Positions 37,303 through 51,100 of a DNA stretch of 64,000 nt are shown here, piece by piece (positions within the stretch are counted from its first letter, which is position 1; each line of letters starts with the position of its first letter). The DNA is from Baylisascaris procyonis (Eukaryota > Nematoda > Chromadorea > Rhabditida > Ascarididae). The notes under the pieces were generated by a model. It was not told where the DNA came from. It ran no database searches and saw only the letters and a program-made list of their open reading frames with translations. The translations under genes and the position numbers were made by a program. The DNA lies in NCBI GenBank assembly GCA_037389465.1, contig JAZARR010000008.1:2853501-2917500 (forward strand), read 5' to 3'.

Positions 37303-37304
37303 AG
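37295..37304 (+). other. Acceptor before the first APC11-gene exon
   Basis: CTGTTTATAG ends 19 bases before the ATG at 37324. It could be a splice-leader acceptor or a normal one; the frame stays open back to this site (SPIPFL before the Met), so a further 5' exon is possible. Confidence 0.4.
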
Positions 37305-37323
37305 CTCGCCGATACCGTTTCTA

Positions 37324-40300
37324 ATGGATACGTCACCAATGGAATCGGGAGCCACATCGCCTGTAGAACGTGAATCGACTCCATTCGATAGCCGACCTCC
37401 GTTGCGTGAAGAGTGGGAGACAGAGAGTGAGGTGATGGGACCTTTTGATAGAATGACTCCGTCTGAAATGGATCGTTTTCTTCATATGCCTCTCATGAGG
37501 GATGAGCACTCGAATTCACGACCATGGAATGTGAGTGCCTTTCAAAGATGTTTTAAAGTCAAACGGTTGCCTCTTTCTTAGTGTAGGATGTGGTGAGGCA
37601 GCGTTTCGATTTCACGCAATCTCGTATGTGATGAATATATCCGATGGCTGATATTTTAGATTAGCCTCTTTTCTGTATATTTTGGCGATGAGTCTATAAA
37701 TATGGGTAATTATTTCATTTATTTAATTCACTAGAGTTTGTTTTTTTAATCGCACCAGTTCTCAAAGAAGGTGGAAACTATGTGGGAAGAGGTGGGGGGG
37801 GGGGAGAATTTTAGAGTTGAAAATGTTGACAACAGCTCTATCTAATTTTTATAAGATTTCAATGTAAAAAATTTCTGGAAAAAAATTCAAGCAAAATTTA
37901 AAAACTTGATTGTTTTATTCACTTTGAGCTGCTAATGCCAATTTTTCTAACAGCGTTATCTTTCAAATCGGTGCTAATATTTTCTAAATATATTTTGTCA
38001 AAGAAGTTATGATCATCGAGATACAGTTTACTTAATTGGTTGAAGTTTTATATTGAAATAGGAAGGATAGGGTGGGATAAGCAATGAAAATGTTGAGAAA
38101 GTAGAGAAATGCAAGGATGTAAAAGTTAAGCTTTGTTATCTTCAGGGTGAGAGTTCAATGGATAGTGATGAATGGCTTCAGAGGGAGTCACGTCGAACGG
38201 CTGCTTTACTACAAAGTGAATCGGCGGGTCATGGCTCTTCAAATAATCCACCATCTGGTAATTTTTATTATTCTTTTCGTTGAATTGTGGTTCGTAAGGT
38301 GATTTTAATTGATGAGTTGGGGAGGGGATGGGAATCTGATAAAAAGCCTGAAATTTATTAAAGCAACTACGAATCATTTTTGAACTTGGGCTAAGGCACT
38401 AAAGGTTGTTGAAACTCGTGTGAATTTAAGAGAGAAAGAAAAAACTATAATTTACGGCAAATCAGACAGCATGTATAAAAACGGAGTGGAAAGGCGATTC
38501 ATCTCAGAGATCGTGTAAGAAATTGAGATAGTGGATTCATTTGCCTAAAAATATACGTAGAGCTAAGTTAATGCATCAATCGATATTTAATTGTTTATGC
38601 ACAATTTCAAACGACTATTCCAAACTGTAATAAAAACTGCATGTGCTTACTGATATTTTTAGATAAGAGGGGAAATAGTTTTGTGTTTATTTCGCAATGA
38701 TTCTTCCTTTATTCTCTTTCGCAATACTCTTCTTTTCCTCCTAGCTATTGGCCGGCATTAGTCTTTACTCTCAAGTACCTAAGTGACAGGAGAAATTGCC
38801 AGGTAATGGAGCGGGTTCAACTACGGTAAGTGAGACCGGTGCAACAGGAGGATCTCCATCAAGTGAAGCTCCGCCTGGAGCAGCTGAAGAAAGTATCGGC
38901 GCTCCGATTTCTTCATCAGTTAATGATGAAAATGGTGATCGTACACCTGAGGCGGATGGTTTACAAGAAGATGATGGAAATAGTGATAGCGACAGCAGTC
39001 TATCGTCTTTACAGACCAACGATTTCGATGGCGAAGTGGTATGCCTACGTTTCTTTTTTAGAGTTTTTGAAAAAGTCTCCTTGAAGTTTTAATTATAGTC
39101 TAGACCAAATATCCTTCGGAATGAATGTCTGCTGTCATTGGGGGGGGGGGGGGGAGGGGACGTGTAGTTCCTTATTTCCCTTTCCAGGTTGTACATTGTC
39201 TTTGGTTTATCGCTTATATAAACCTAAAACATAGTCTGATATGTCGTCCTTAATCAGGTACGTCATAACAGTGTGTACTACTTTCTCTAATTGCAGGATA
39301 CTGTCCTTAGGGATGAAATTTTAGCAATGACGCCACCGTTGCATCCTGTTGACGTGCGAGACGAAAATGGACGACCTCGTTGGTGTTTTATTTGTCTTTT
39401 TCGATTCCTACTTTGTGAACACTCGTTATTTTGTGAAGACCTCTTAATGTGATGTCGTTTATGCTTGGCGTTCAAGATGAGAAGTATTGAGCCAGGACAA
39501 TTCACTGTTTTGGTTTTTTTACCTTTTTGCAGTCGAAAGGGCTCGCAGATCCTGTACTTATCACTATTTGAAAGATTAGTTGGGAAGTCGTAAGTCATAA
39601 TGAGTGAAGTGGAAAAGATGTTGAATGCATCCTTTTCTTCATAGGTTTTCTTTTCTTAAATCTTATTCGAAAATGATGGATTTAATAAGCATCTTTGCTC
39701 TAACTTGTATCCTTTTTGGTATCCTTTCTGGTTATAGGTAAGAAATGCAAAGCTGAAATAAGAGATTAATAAAAATAACCACTTCTAGAGAGCGGAAATG
39801 TCATTGAGTATTTATGGATTTATGTTTTGATTGTATTTGTGGATTTAAGGTCGGCGTCGGGCACATTATATGAACAATAGCGGCAGGCAATATATGAGCC
39901 CAACATTCTTTGCAACGGCCGTTGATGATGGGCAGATTTCCCCACCACCTCCACTACGCATCGGCTATAGGGACCATCATACCGTTAACGAAAGGGTCAG
40001 TTTTACATTTCCTTCATTTACAGGAAATGTAAAGTTTAGATTTTCTCTTTGAGAGGGAGGGGGAAGGGGAGGAGGCGGAAGCAAAATTTTAGAAGGGTTT
40101 TATTGAATTTTGCGGATTTCCGCAGTCTTGATTTGTGCGTTCACTTTTTCAAATCATTCAACTGTGAAGTTTTTTTATAAGAGGGCGCATCTATCGATTC
40201 AAAAATTTGCATTTTTTACGCTTTAAAAGAAATATATTTTTGGGCGATTGTTGTTTTTCTTCATTCTGCATAGTTTATATTTAAAAAATTCTCTCTTTTT

Positions 40301-41873
40301 TTTCACATAATTCTTTTATTTCTTTAATGTATACATTTTCTTAATTTTTTTACCCGTCAAATATTTATCTAACTATCCATTTTTTTATTTAATTAATTTG
40401 TTTCATAAAAGCTGCAATTGTTAGATTTTATGCTCCTCGCCCGGCAACTTGTTCTCATCGCCTTCTAGTGGTCATTCATTTAAAGCTTTGTTGATTCCGA
40501 TCATTTATCCAGCTGAGTGATCATGGAATAACAAATTTGGGGAGAACCCAATTTCTAAACTAGTAAGACATTGCAGCTGAGTTATAAACCGCCCACAATG
40601 CACATAAGATGTGGTAGTTGCTGAAAGTTAGCAAACTGAAGTGAGGTAAAAAGAGGTAGGTGAATGTGTAAAAATGAGGGTTATGCAGAATTTGATGATA
40701 GAAAAAAGTCTAATACTGGTATATCGTTTCATTTCATCAATGCTTTTATCAAATTATGATGCCTAATTATATATTTAATTCAATTTCCGGTTGATTAGTT
40801 TTAATTAGCTGAAATTGAACAGTACCTGAAAAGATATAACCGAGACCTTATAGGAAAATAGGTCGACTAACGAGGGGGTTTGTTCGCGAAGTGCTCATAC
40901 TCGTCGTCAACGATCGTCATCGTCATCTTGTGGGCAACCGGTTCCATTGAAGCTACCTTCGAATACGCGTCTCAAAATTACCGTCAAAAAGTGGAATGTT
41001 AGTATAACATGCTTCTTGATGTAATATGTTGCTCGACCTTTGAATTTTTATTCATTTGAAAGGAATATTGTAGTTTATGAGAAACAATATTCTCTATATA
41101 AGCATGGTCTATGGATTAGAATATTAATTATTAAGCAGACTAATTATTGTGCTTTTTGTTAATAAAGCTATATTTCTGCTTTTCATTTTTTTTTTTTGTT
41201 CTGCTTAATGGTGCCGATTTTTTTCTTTGTTCATATCAGAATTAACAGGTGTTTTTCTCATAGGTTGCTGCAACTTGGAAATGGACTGCAGGCGATGAGA
41301 CGTGTGGAATATGCAGAATGCCATTTGAGGCTTGTTGTATCGAATGCAAAACTCCCGGAGATGAATGTCCATTGGTTAGCTACTTCTCTTCGTTCATTTG
41401 TATTGTTTTTCGGTTCGATTGAGCTTTGAAGCGACTACAAAAAATTCATTCTAGTCAGGCATAAAGCGACGCTTCGCACTTCTCTAGAAAGCTCATAATG
41501 CCCAAGTTTATATGTTTATATAAATATATACATTTGAACTTAATGGGGATCTATTTCATGAGTCCAAATTAAGGGTGGCTAGTTCGTTACTGAATTTGCA
41601 TATAGTATTGGACAACACCATTGTTTAAGATTATGAGGGACCGGTCTCGGAGATCTTTTTTTCTTTAGCGTGTCATGAGCTAGCCATTGTATAACGCTTC
41701 TGTTAGCTGTTTTGCAGTGTGAGAATTATTGAATATATTGAGTGATTTAGGCGATTGGATCATGTAAGCATGCATTCCATATGCATTGCATTGTCAAATG
41801 GACAGAGATGCAAAATACACCTCGACCTCAGTGTCCATTATGTCGACAGGAATGGAAGTTTGCCGCAGGTTGA
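37324..41873 (+). CDS. APC11: APC11 RING-H2 subunit of the anaphase-promoting complex with long N-terminal extension, 8 exons
   Basis: APC11 is the catalytic RING subunit of the anaphase-promoting complex: with cullin-like APC2 it positions E2-ubiquitin to mark cyclin B and securin. Exons: 37324-37530, 38146-38257, 38803-39038, 39297-39378, 39850-39995, 40875-40997, 41264-41374, 41751-41873; phases match, 379 residues. Residues ~293-379 align with the usual ~84-residue APC11: LKITVKKWN, then [46 protein letters not shown] and [10 protein letters not shown]. The RING-H2 zinc ligands (C316, C319, C344, H346, H349, C352 region, C367, C370) and the extra-zinc cysteines between are kept. Residues 1-~290 are extra: acidic Ser/Pro/Gly-rich disordered sequence, a [14 protein letters not shown] acidic-serine stretch, a Pro run and a basic Arg/Ser stretch just before APC11. 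The RING exons have no in-frame ATG before the domain, so some upstream exon must supply the start. Weak points are the donor at 39378 and the CGAG acceptor at 40874; two merged genes remain possible. Confidence 0.83.
39138..39160 (+). repeat. Poly-G tract in APC11-gene intron
   Basis: A run of about 15 G followed by AGGGG, about 100 bases after the donor at 39039 on the coding strand. Other sense-strand G runs in this gene lie at about 37797-37805 and 40050-40075. Confidence 0.85.
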
Positions 41874-43562
41874 TAGGCGTTTACTGATGTTAACTCTATC
41901 CCTTCGATATTGTTCTCTTATGTAATCTTAAGAACCGATTTTGTAGCACCTATAAGTATCGGCACCCTTCCACTTGATTTTTTTTGGCTCATACATCGCT
42001 TGTAAATCATTGTTGATGGATTCTTCATGTCGAGGAGAGGGGATTCCCAATTGGCCACAATAGATGATATTGGAAGCTTTTTTCATTCTCATGGTGGGGT
42101 ATTGAATTTCACTGCTTTTATCATTGTATTATTGCTAGTTTCCTTCTGTGTATCTACTATTGAATTTTTGTATATGTACTATTTATCTATTTGTATTTAT
42201 CTTGCATTGTTTGATTATTGATAACTCATATTGGTACTCAGATAAATTGTTCATTGATAAAATATTATTTTCTGCTGAACTTTGTTTCTTTTAATCGAAT
42301 TGCTTCGCAAAATTCGCGAACTTCGCGAACTTATAGACGGTGATTCCGTAAGGTTTTTTCACATATTGAACATTTCATGCTAGTATACTCGTCGAAGAAT
42401 GTTGCATTCTACTGTATACCTTAAAGGTGTCATCACTCGTTCGGGAATCGCTATCAATGAATTTTTTTTTTTTTTCTTTAGACATTCATCACGTATACAT
42501 TCGCTTTGGTCTCTCTTGCCGATTCAAATTAGTTTTGGTATAATAACAAAGCATTTTCTGGCGAATATATATCTTCCTGCCGGGTTTTTTTTCAAATAAT
42601 AATAATATTTTTATTTTATTTATATGCAATCAGTCGATTAGATTTCCACTATATAGACCTCAGATATTGGATCAAATACAACAGCATTTCAACGGTCGAT
42701 CATATTTTGTCTCGCCTACGATAGGCACAATCGGTAAGGCACCGATTTCATTCTTCAGTTGGCCTTGAGTGATTTACCATCGTTTGCTAGTTTCGCAGAT
42801 TTCTGCTTCATTATCGGATTTAAATGATTCGTGAACCATATCCATGATTTGTGGAAATTCCTTCGGTTGCATATAGGGCAATAGGAGGGAAAGGACACCT
42901 CAGGTTCCTGCTGTTTGAAATGTATCCGAGGTGTCGTTCCCATCTTACTGTCCTACTTTCTAGGTAAGTTTGCAGGTTTTATCCTGGTTTCAGTTAGCGA
43001 AACGTATGTGCTTAAGCATGCTAAATACAGTGGATTAACAGAATAGGTCGTGTTTGATTGCAACAACAAAGACTTAGGCATGGGGCTGGTCTGATGTTCG
43101 TTGTCATCTGAACCAAGAGAGGGTTTAGCTTCAACTTGCAGAATTCAACCCAGACCTGCACAATATCTTAACATGCGTTGCACATATTTCTTGCAGCTTT
43201 TTTGGGTGCTATGCAAAGTGAATAACTAAAATTTTTGGGAATATTAGACTTCTTCATCGAGTTTTACTTTCAAGAACAAACTGGCACTCGTTAGCAGATG
43301 ATATTACCTTGTAAAGTACCATATATTGAAGATTACTTATTCAAGCGGAATTTCGCAGAGGTTTTACATAAATATAACGCCTGTTTCCATTGAAACAATT
43401 AAAAATCATACTTTCATTCATCATTTATACATATTGAATTGCAACGACTTTATACTGATATTGGCAATGAATTTCTCTTAGAGAGTATTCTTGCAGAAGA
43501 AAAAAAAATAAGATCGAGAGTATCAGTTTTGAACTTCGATAACAAAACTCCGACAGGTGGCG
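41874..43562 (+). other. Intergenic region with unassigned candidate exons
   Basis: Lies between the convergent APC11 gene and the guanylate cyclase. On the plus strand three open pieces have splice-like ends: 42027-42098 (MSRRGDSQLATIDDIGSFF, donor GGG|GTATTG), a stretch at about 42296-42349 reading ELLRKIRELRELIDGDS before GTAAGG, and 42639-42730 (SIRFPLYRPQILDQIQQHF, between ATCAG and G|GTAAGG). The phases cannot be joined into one frame, so no gene is called. Could be a small unrecognised gene or chance. Confidence 0.25.
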
Positions 43563-45146
43563 TCAGCTATGCGGACATTCGTCGACAGATGTATCCACTG
43601 CATTAAGCAGCCAAAAGGTTTCCATCACTCCTTTACCCTGCAATGTGATCGGCTTCTAGCATTCAACTTCCGATTATCGTTGTTGTTGGGGATTGTCACT
43701 TTAAGCCAGTATATCCTCATTGCCGAACGATCCCATAGGGTAGAAACCAGGGATGAGTTCACAAAGTGGATATTCTTGGTGCAAATCAGATAGTGGAAAT
43801 TCATATTTATTAATATTAATACTAAGAGTGATCTCAACTTCCGGTTTTTATGATAGTTAAGCACTCTAAATTAGAATTACTCGTCACAAAATATTTCTGA
43901 CCTCATTTTTGTCTATAAATTAATTATTCAATTTGTAATTGTTAGATAAATTTTCGAACCGAATTATTAATAATAATATTTGGACGAATCATATTTTACC
44001 TTTATAATTATCTCACCACGTTTTTCGGTTCGAAATCCACCCAATACTTCCGTTAGTAACTTGTTAGCCTCGGCGGAAAGATGTATTCGACCTGCTGCAA
44101 AAAATAATTCAAACTTTTAATTTGTTTTACTCTTGTCGTTCGTTTATTATCAATGGAACAATCTCTTTTGAGGCATTAACTTTTCGTACGGTAAGCCCAC
44201 AGTATCCAAATGGCACTACTGAGTTTACGGTATCCAAACGGCGAACCTATAGTATACAATAAAATTCGTTAGAAAACTCAGTAGAAGAAGTGCTTATTGG
44301 AAATTAGGGAGCAACTTTTAGGCATACTTTGATACCAACCATCTCTCCTCTCCAAACCTCCCCCTCCCCCTCTCTCCTCCCTTTCTCTCCCTCCCTACTC
44401 CTTTAGTTAAGAGTGAAAAGCATATACGTTTGCCGTTCGATTCCATTCGAGATGCTGTATTTACCGTATCACCGAACAAACAATATCGAGGCATCGTTAG
44501 ACCGACGACTGCTGCCACGCAAGGACCTGAATGAAAACAATCTTAGTCAACTCTTTACTTGATATGACAGCCAAAAACCACAATGGAATATCTGAAAAAT
44601 ATTAACTTTAGTGGCATTAAAATAATTTCCTTATTTATATTTATTTCCGAGTGGAGCACTTACTGTTTTGGAGAAAGAAGCGAAAAAACCGACTCAGCAA
44701 AGGCTGAAAATGCATGCACCTCAAATAGAAGGCTTCTCTTGCTATCGCAACACAGTGCATGCCTTTTCCCGGTCTGTTTGCTTCAACCTTTTCCTGTAAT
44801 TCTTTAAATTCAATTATATTTCTGTTCGTGTGATAGGGTAAATTCATTCTAGAAGTGTCGATACCGGTATGTATGCCGATTCGAATGTTGACACGTTCAT
44901 CCGGAAGATGTGGTACGCGGAATTGCTTCAATTGTTCGATTAGCATCAACGCCATACTCGCTATCTCACGGCCATGACTATTACCGTTACGATAAGGAAG
45001 ACCCGATACGCACAGGTAACTGTCACCGATTGTTTCCACCTGTACGATTAAGTCCATTTGCAACCTTGCACTTTTACTTTCCTTTTACTTTCATTTACTT
45101 TCCTTTTTTGGTGAGTTCGATATCCACATGCGTTTGTACATAACTA

Positions 45147-45197
<51 letters not shown>

Positions 45198-48100
45198 AAC
45201 ATTCCTTCAAAGGATCAACATTCCTTTAATTCCTTCAAAGTTTATTAATTAGGATCATACCTTATAGACGTCGTGCCCATCAATAATCGCATCAAATGTT
45301 GTATATAAATCGTTCAAAAGATTTATCACCTGTAAATTTCATCGTTTAGCAATGTTTCGTTGTTCGTTGGTAATCAACCTATTCCAGTTGTCTTTGAAAG
45401 ATATGTAAATTTTTATTCTTCCAATTATTCATCTCGCGAAAATTATATTTCTAGGAAAGGCAGTTTAATTTGACTGTCTGTTATTGGAATGAAGCAACGA
45501 TTTGTTTATCGGAATATCGAAAACAGAAAAAAACATAGAGGCCGTTAAGCTATATCTGTTTATCCGTCTTATAATAATTCATAACTGCACCATCTCTCTC
45601 TTCCACCCCCCCCCCCCCCCCCCCACCTCTCCCTCTTCCCAACGGATCTCGTTTCGACTAAGGGTGAGGAAGAGAAACGATATTCTACATCGAATGGCAT
45701 AAACGATGCCAATTTTCTATTATGAAGTTTAGGATGATGTTTTTGATGCGTATATAATATATAATTAAGCTGACATCTTTGAAACATTTCAAAAGGGAAT
45801 ATTAGAATTAATAGAGCTATTGAAGTGAGACCCTTTGTGAAATTAATAATTATTAGTTTAAAGCGCTATGCTTTTTTTATCGTATTCATCATGAACATAA
45901 CCCCTGAGTCATTATTAAGAGTACCTGTAATGGAGTGCATTTAGCAGCAAGTTTCGTAAACGATACCACATCAGAAAATAGTATTGTCACACTTTCGTAG
46001 CTTTCCGGTTCCACCGTTTGTCCCATACGTAATTTCTCGGCCACTTGCCTTAAAAGAAAATTTGGTGTTTAGATATAAATGTCTGGTGCTTCGAGGTGCT
46101 CTTTGACTCAAACATTTCAATAGGCAAAAGTTTTTATACCAATGGAAGATTTGTTCGGATTTTATAAGTCGACGAATATCCTAGATTAATAGGATGGATA
46201 TTTCTGGAAGTTAATGAAAGTAATTAAAAAAAGTTAGTATTAAATAATAAATAAATAATTATAATATTAGCTACTAACGGAGGTAGCATTCTAGCGAGTA
46301 GCACATCGGATTTTTTCTTCTCTTCGATAAGCTCTTTTGTACGTTGATCGACTTCCTTCTCTAGAGTGGCAGCATATTTCTCAAGCAAATTAAATACATG
46401 ATCCATTAAATTTTCTTTTCTGAAAAAAAATATTTGCACTCTAATTTGATTTGCATAATTAATTTTGAAGCTAAACGAGATGAAAGGGAAAAAATAAAAT
46501 TGCTATTGAATAATCTACAAAATATTCGATCCGTTGATCCTATCCAGTAAGACATTAAAAGGAACTAGTAAGGAGTTGAACTATTTTAATTTAAAATCCT
46601 GATTTGATTTATTCATCTTGTAGATATTTAGTGTCGTCATTACTTAGGCAATAAATAAATAATACATGTTTAGATCGGACTAGATTTAATTCATCCAGAA
46701 AAATATGGAGTGAAAATTTAAACAAAAATATTTCGCTGAGGTAGTTGGAAAATTTTTCGTTTTTGTTTAATGAAGCCGGAGTGATTATTTACTTACTTCC
46801 GGTCCGAATAATTTTTAGCACTTTTTAAAAATGTTGATAATCGTACGTTGTGTTATATTGCCGATTTAACTGAACGATCGTATCTCTCATTAAAACAAGG
46901 CGAACATCAAATGGATTGCATAAATCAACAAAATTCGTTTATATTCGATGAATAAGTTGTAAGGCGGAATTTTCGTTCGAAAAACTTGGGAGAGTTTTAT
47001 AAAGAATTTGCAAGGGGATTATTCGAGGTGAAATTACGATTAAAAGACTATATAGTGGTTTGAATTCCGGAATTTCTGGATACCTCTCAATTTTAGCGTC
47101 GTCACTGTTCTGATTTGTGAGTTGAAGTTGCAGCAGACAAACACAGACATGCACAGACATAATCTTTCATAAAGACTTTGTCAAGAAGGAATGGATTAAT
47201 TCTTACGAGTTGCCATTCATCGAATGTAGCAGATTTTGAAGAGTCTGCGCATTCGGTCTCTCAGCTGGATTTTCATGCCAACAATCTTTTACTAAATGAA
47301 TCTGAAATTGATGGTACCACTCTAAAAATTAGACCCGAATAGATGCCATATTCATTGATGAAATTTTAAATGAGATGAGATTTTGTTTCAGTGCAGAAAG
47401 GATGAGGAGTATGTACAGTATAATCTCGAATAAAACCCCACCCTTCAACACAACGATCGCTTATTCATCTTAAAGTCATATGGTAATCGAGAACGTTCTA
47501 TGATAATCATACGCCTTAAAACGTCGGAAAATTGTTTCAAAACAGGTAAGATTTTTGAATTTTCTCCGGAAGAAGTTATACGACAAAACATTGTTGCTTC
47601 AAATGGTACGTTTAGTGATATACAGTCAATGAGTAATAAAAGGGAATTATTGAATATGTTAACGAAATAAGAGGAAATAATGAAATGCAAAATTATTGCC
47701 TATATGAATAATATATGGATCGTTAGCATGAGGGAAGAAGGATACCCATAATGGGCATCAATATTCCAAATTGTAATGCATAAAAAAGTTGAAATTTCTA
47801 GTAAAATTCTAAAAAAATTAGAAAGTGAAATATATAAATATCTAATTGTGATTATGTTTTTCTCTATAATTCTTCATTTTTAAAAACTCTCTTTAGTAAA
47901 TGATTGATAGATCATAGAAAATATATATATATATATATCACTTTTCAATATGTTGATTAAACATAATATGTAAAAGGAAAATATCGTTATTTACCTCAAT
48001 AAAAGAGATAAAAAATGTAAAGAATATTGAAAAATATTTTATACATCATCATTTACTTATCGGTTTTCCAAATATCTTTTAAATTCTCTTTTAATTATCG

Positions 48101-51100
48101 ATTTTCCCACTTTCCATCATATAATTGATAAGGTAGATATTATCATTGCATTAAGAAATGCTAGATATCGCAATTCGAAAACAATCGCATTACTCACTAA
48201 ATTTGGATTAAGATCGGCTATTTCCGATGACAATGATGGTCGTATCGGGATCGAGCCTCCTCTTCTGATCATATAAAGTAACTCTAAAGTAAGACAAGTA
48301 AACATAATTTCATATACATTATATGGAATCTTCAAAAAAAAAAAAAAAATGAAGAAAAACGAAATGAAATATTATATGGAAATCAGAGAGTGCAGAAACA
48401 TAAAGAAGGTAAAGATGACAGGCTGACAGTAAGAATGCGGATAAAGATATAAGGAAACAAACAATACGGATGAAAAAATCCATTAAAAGGATTTTTGCTT
48501 CTTGTATTAAGACATAACAACAAAGTTGGGAGGATTTAAGTGATAGTTTAGTTGGGTTGTTGATTGAGGTGAGGAAAACATCGAAGAGTTGAAAATGATT
48601 TATAAGGTGGGCAATAGGTCGCAAAAATTCACCGAATAATTCCCTAAAAATTTACCCCCCAAGAAAAATTTACTCGTGTTTATCCTCCCCGATTTATTTC
48701 TGAATAACAATTATTGATTGATGATTATCGATTCGATTATTGATGAAGATTAGTAGTTTAAGATTTGACAACAATTTTATTCTCTAAACTTTATAAAAAC
48801 CTTCGATGCTTTCAGAACGATTTTCAATATTCCACGCAGAACGTTGTGTTATAATTTCCGAGGAGATAATCGCAAAACTATAGATATCGCCTTCTTTTGT
48901 TCCAATTGAGTCTTCATTACGCATTAATTCTGGTGCCACCCAAAGAAGATCTGCAATGATCACTAATTTCAATTATAATAAACGCAATATAGTACAGTTT
49001 AATAATAACTAGTAGAAGTAATAAGTAATACACCTATATATGCTTAAGTAAACTACAATATGTTCGTGTTAGGCGACTATTTAAAAAAAAAGGATATTCA
49101 TATCCACACAGTGACGGGATATACACATAAAGGTGAATAACAAGTATAATATCCAATAACGCCTCATTAGAGTTATAGCGATAAGCATTTGAGTGATCCA
49201 ACTATCAGCATCGAGAGTAAAATTTTAAAATAACCATACAATTTAAAGCATAAGGGAAGTTATGTTATCAAATGTTAAATGTTGTAGATTTTTTTTTTCT
49301 CGACTTTAACTTTTTTTCTTGAAAATGAGATTCTCTCTGTGCTTATATATGCTTATGTTTGTGGGACATTTTTAATTCAAGATTGCTAAGGGTTGTTTTA
49401 TTCAAGTTAGGTGCAAATAATCTATGCTATAGGATAATTTTATCACATATATAGTGATGCAAATAATCTTTAATATATATTAGTCGAAAATAAACTTTCA
49501 ATCGTTAATAGTAAAAAGTATACCGATGCAAACAATTTGAGCGATCGAATTTTACAAATTCTTTTCACAGTATCGATATCTGATCTCAGAAAAATTATGC
49601 TTCTCATGTGAAATTATTGAAATGTTCATGCTTTTGCAGTTAATTGAAGAGAAGTTGCAGTGACCATTTTTATTTCGTCCTTCGTTCTTTCGAACAGCTC
49701 GAAGACCAAAATCGGAAATTTTTATTTGCCAACGATCGTTGATGAGACAACATTTTGAAGTAAGTCGACCATGTTGTTGTAGAAATGAACGTTGAATTGC
49801 ATCGATACCCTATAATTTCAATTTATTTAGGCATTTGAAATGTGGTGAGCTCGCAAATAAACACAGAAATTCCTCTGAAATATTGAAATTCATCGTAGAA
49901 ATCTTTGATTAGAATCTTGGATGCACTTTTCTTCTATAGTCGATATTTGAAGGAATTGTGTAAAATAGGCATCTACTAGGTATTCTCAAAACTAATTTCT
50001 TTCGTTCGCTTATTCCAAATTTCTAAGCGAAGCAATCTAGCTTATAAGAGTCGACGGAATTTTTAGGTATTAACTGTCCTGTTGTTTTAGTACATTGATT
50101 GAATTACATAAATCTTTAAAATGTCGGGCTATTTAATAGCAGAACTAATGAATCCATTGTCGCATTGTTGCATTAGTGGGGAGGGGAAGGACTGTGGAGG
50201 AAGGTGGGGGCATTGGAGATGCGATTGGTAAGGAGGAGATGGTTGGTGGGGAGGGGTGTTAAGGAGAGGGAACGAGTGAATGAGGGATGAGCAACACAAG
50301 TAAGTCTACTACTTACCGCAATAATGTCTCTCATAAGTGAGAACACAAAGAAGGCGTCCATCGTGATGTTTCCTTTGTTGATTACACTCTTAAGATAGAT
50401 TAGCATTAGATTTTTTGTTGATGTTGTATTTCACCTATATTCAAAAATTATTACCGACACTTTTCTCTACTAAAACATCGAATAATGTTAATAAGACGAT
50501 TTTTAAATTGCTTAAAAATAATAAAAAATAAATAAGTGAGCAATGCAATAAATAAAGCGAATAGCCAAGTAATATTCATGTATAAGTAAACGTTAACTGC
50601 GTATATAGATAGAGATTAAATGCGATCGTGATGTATTCATTCTTTGAAATAAGGAAATATGCATTCAGAATTTACAAATATAATGGGTTACTTCATTAAC
50701 GAAATTATAAACTTTTAGAAATAATTCGACATCGAAGATTTCTGAGTGATATCGATAGTCGTCGAAAGTGATGTCGAAACAATATTCAACAATCTTAACG
50801 TAAAGTAAGCTTTAGTAATTTTTATTCTTTATAAGCTAAAATATCTCAAAAAGTAAATAAATAAAATCTCTAAAATAAATAGTGAAAAACCTTGAGAGTG
50901 CCTCGACTGCAATATTTCCACAACGACATACATATGGGTGCATCGATGCATAGACCCATAAAACGATTAATATTATCATTTACTAGCTCGCTCATCTTAA
51001 ATAAAATTATTGCTAGTAATGGTTTAGTAGAGGGTTACACTTAATGAGAAAACTTTTGTCAAAATCCTTTGCTATTCTCTTCCATCCATAAACAGGGCGG

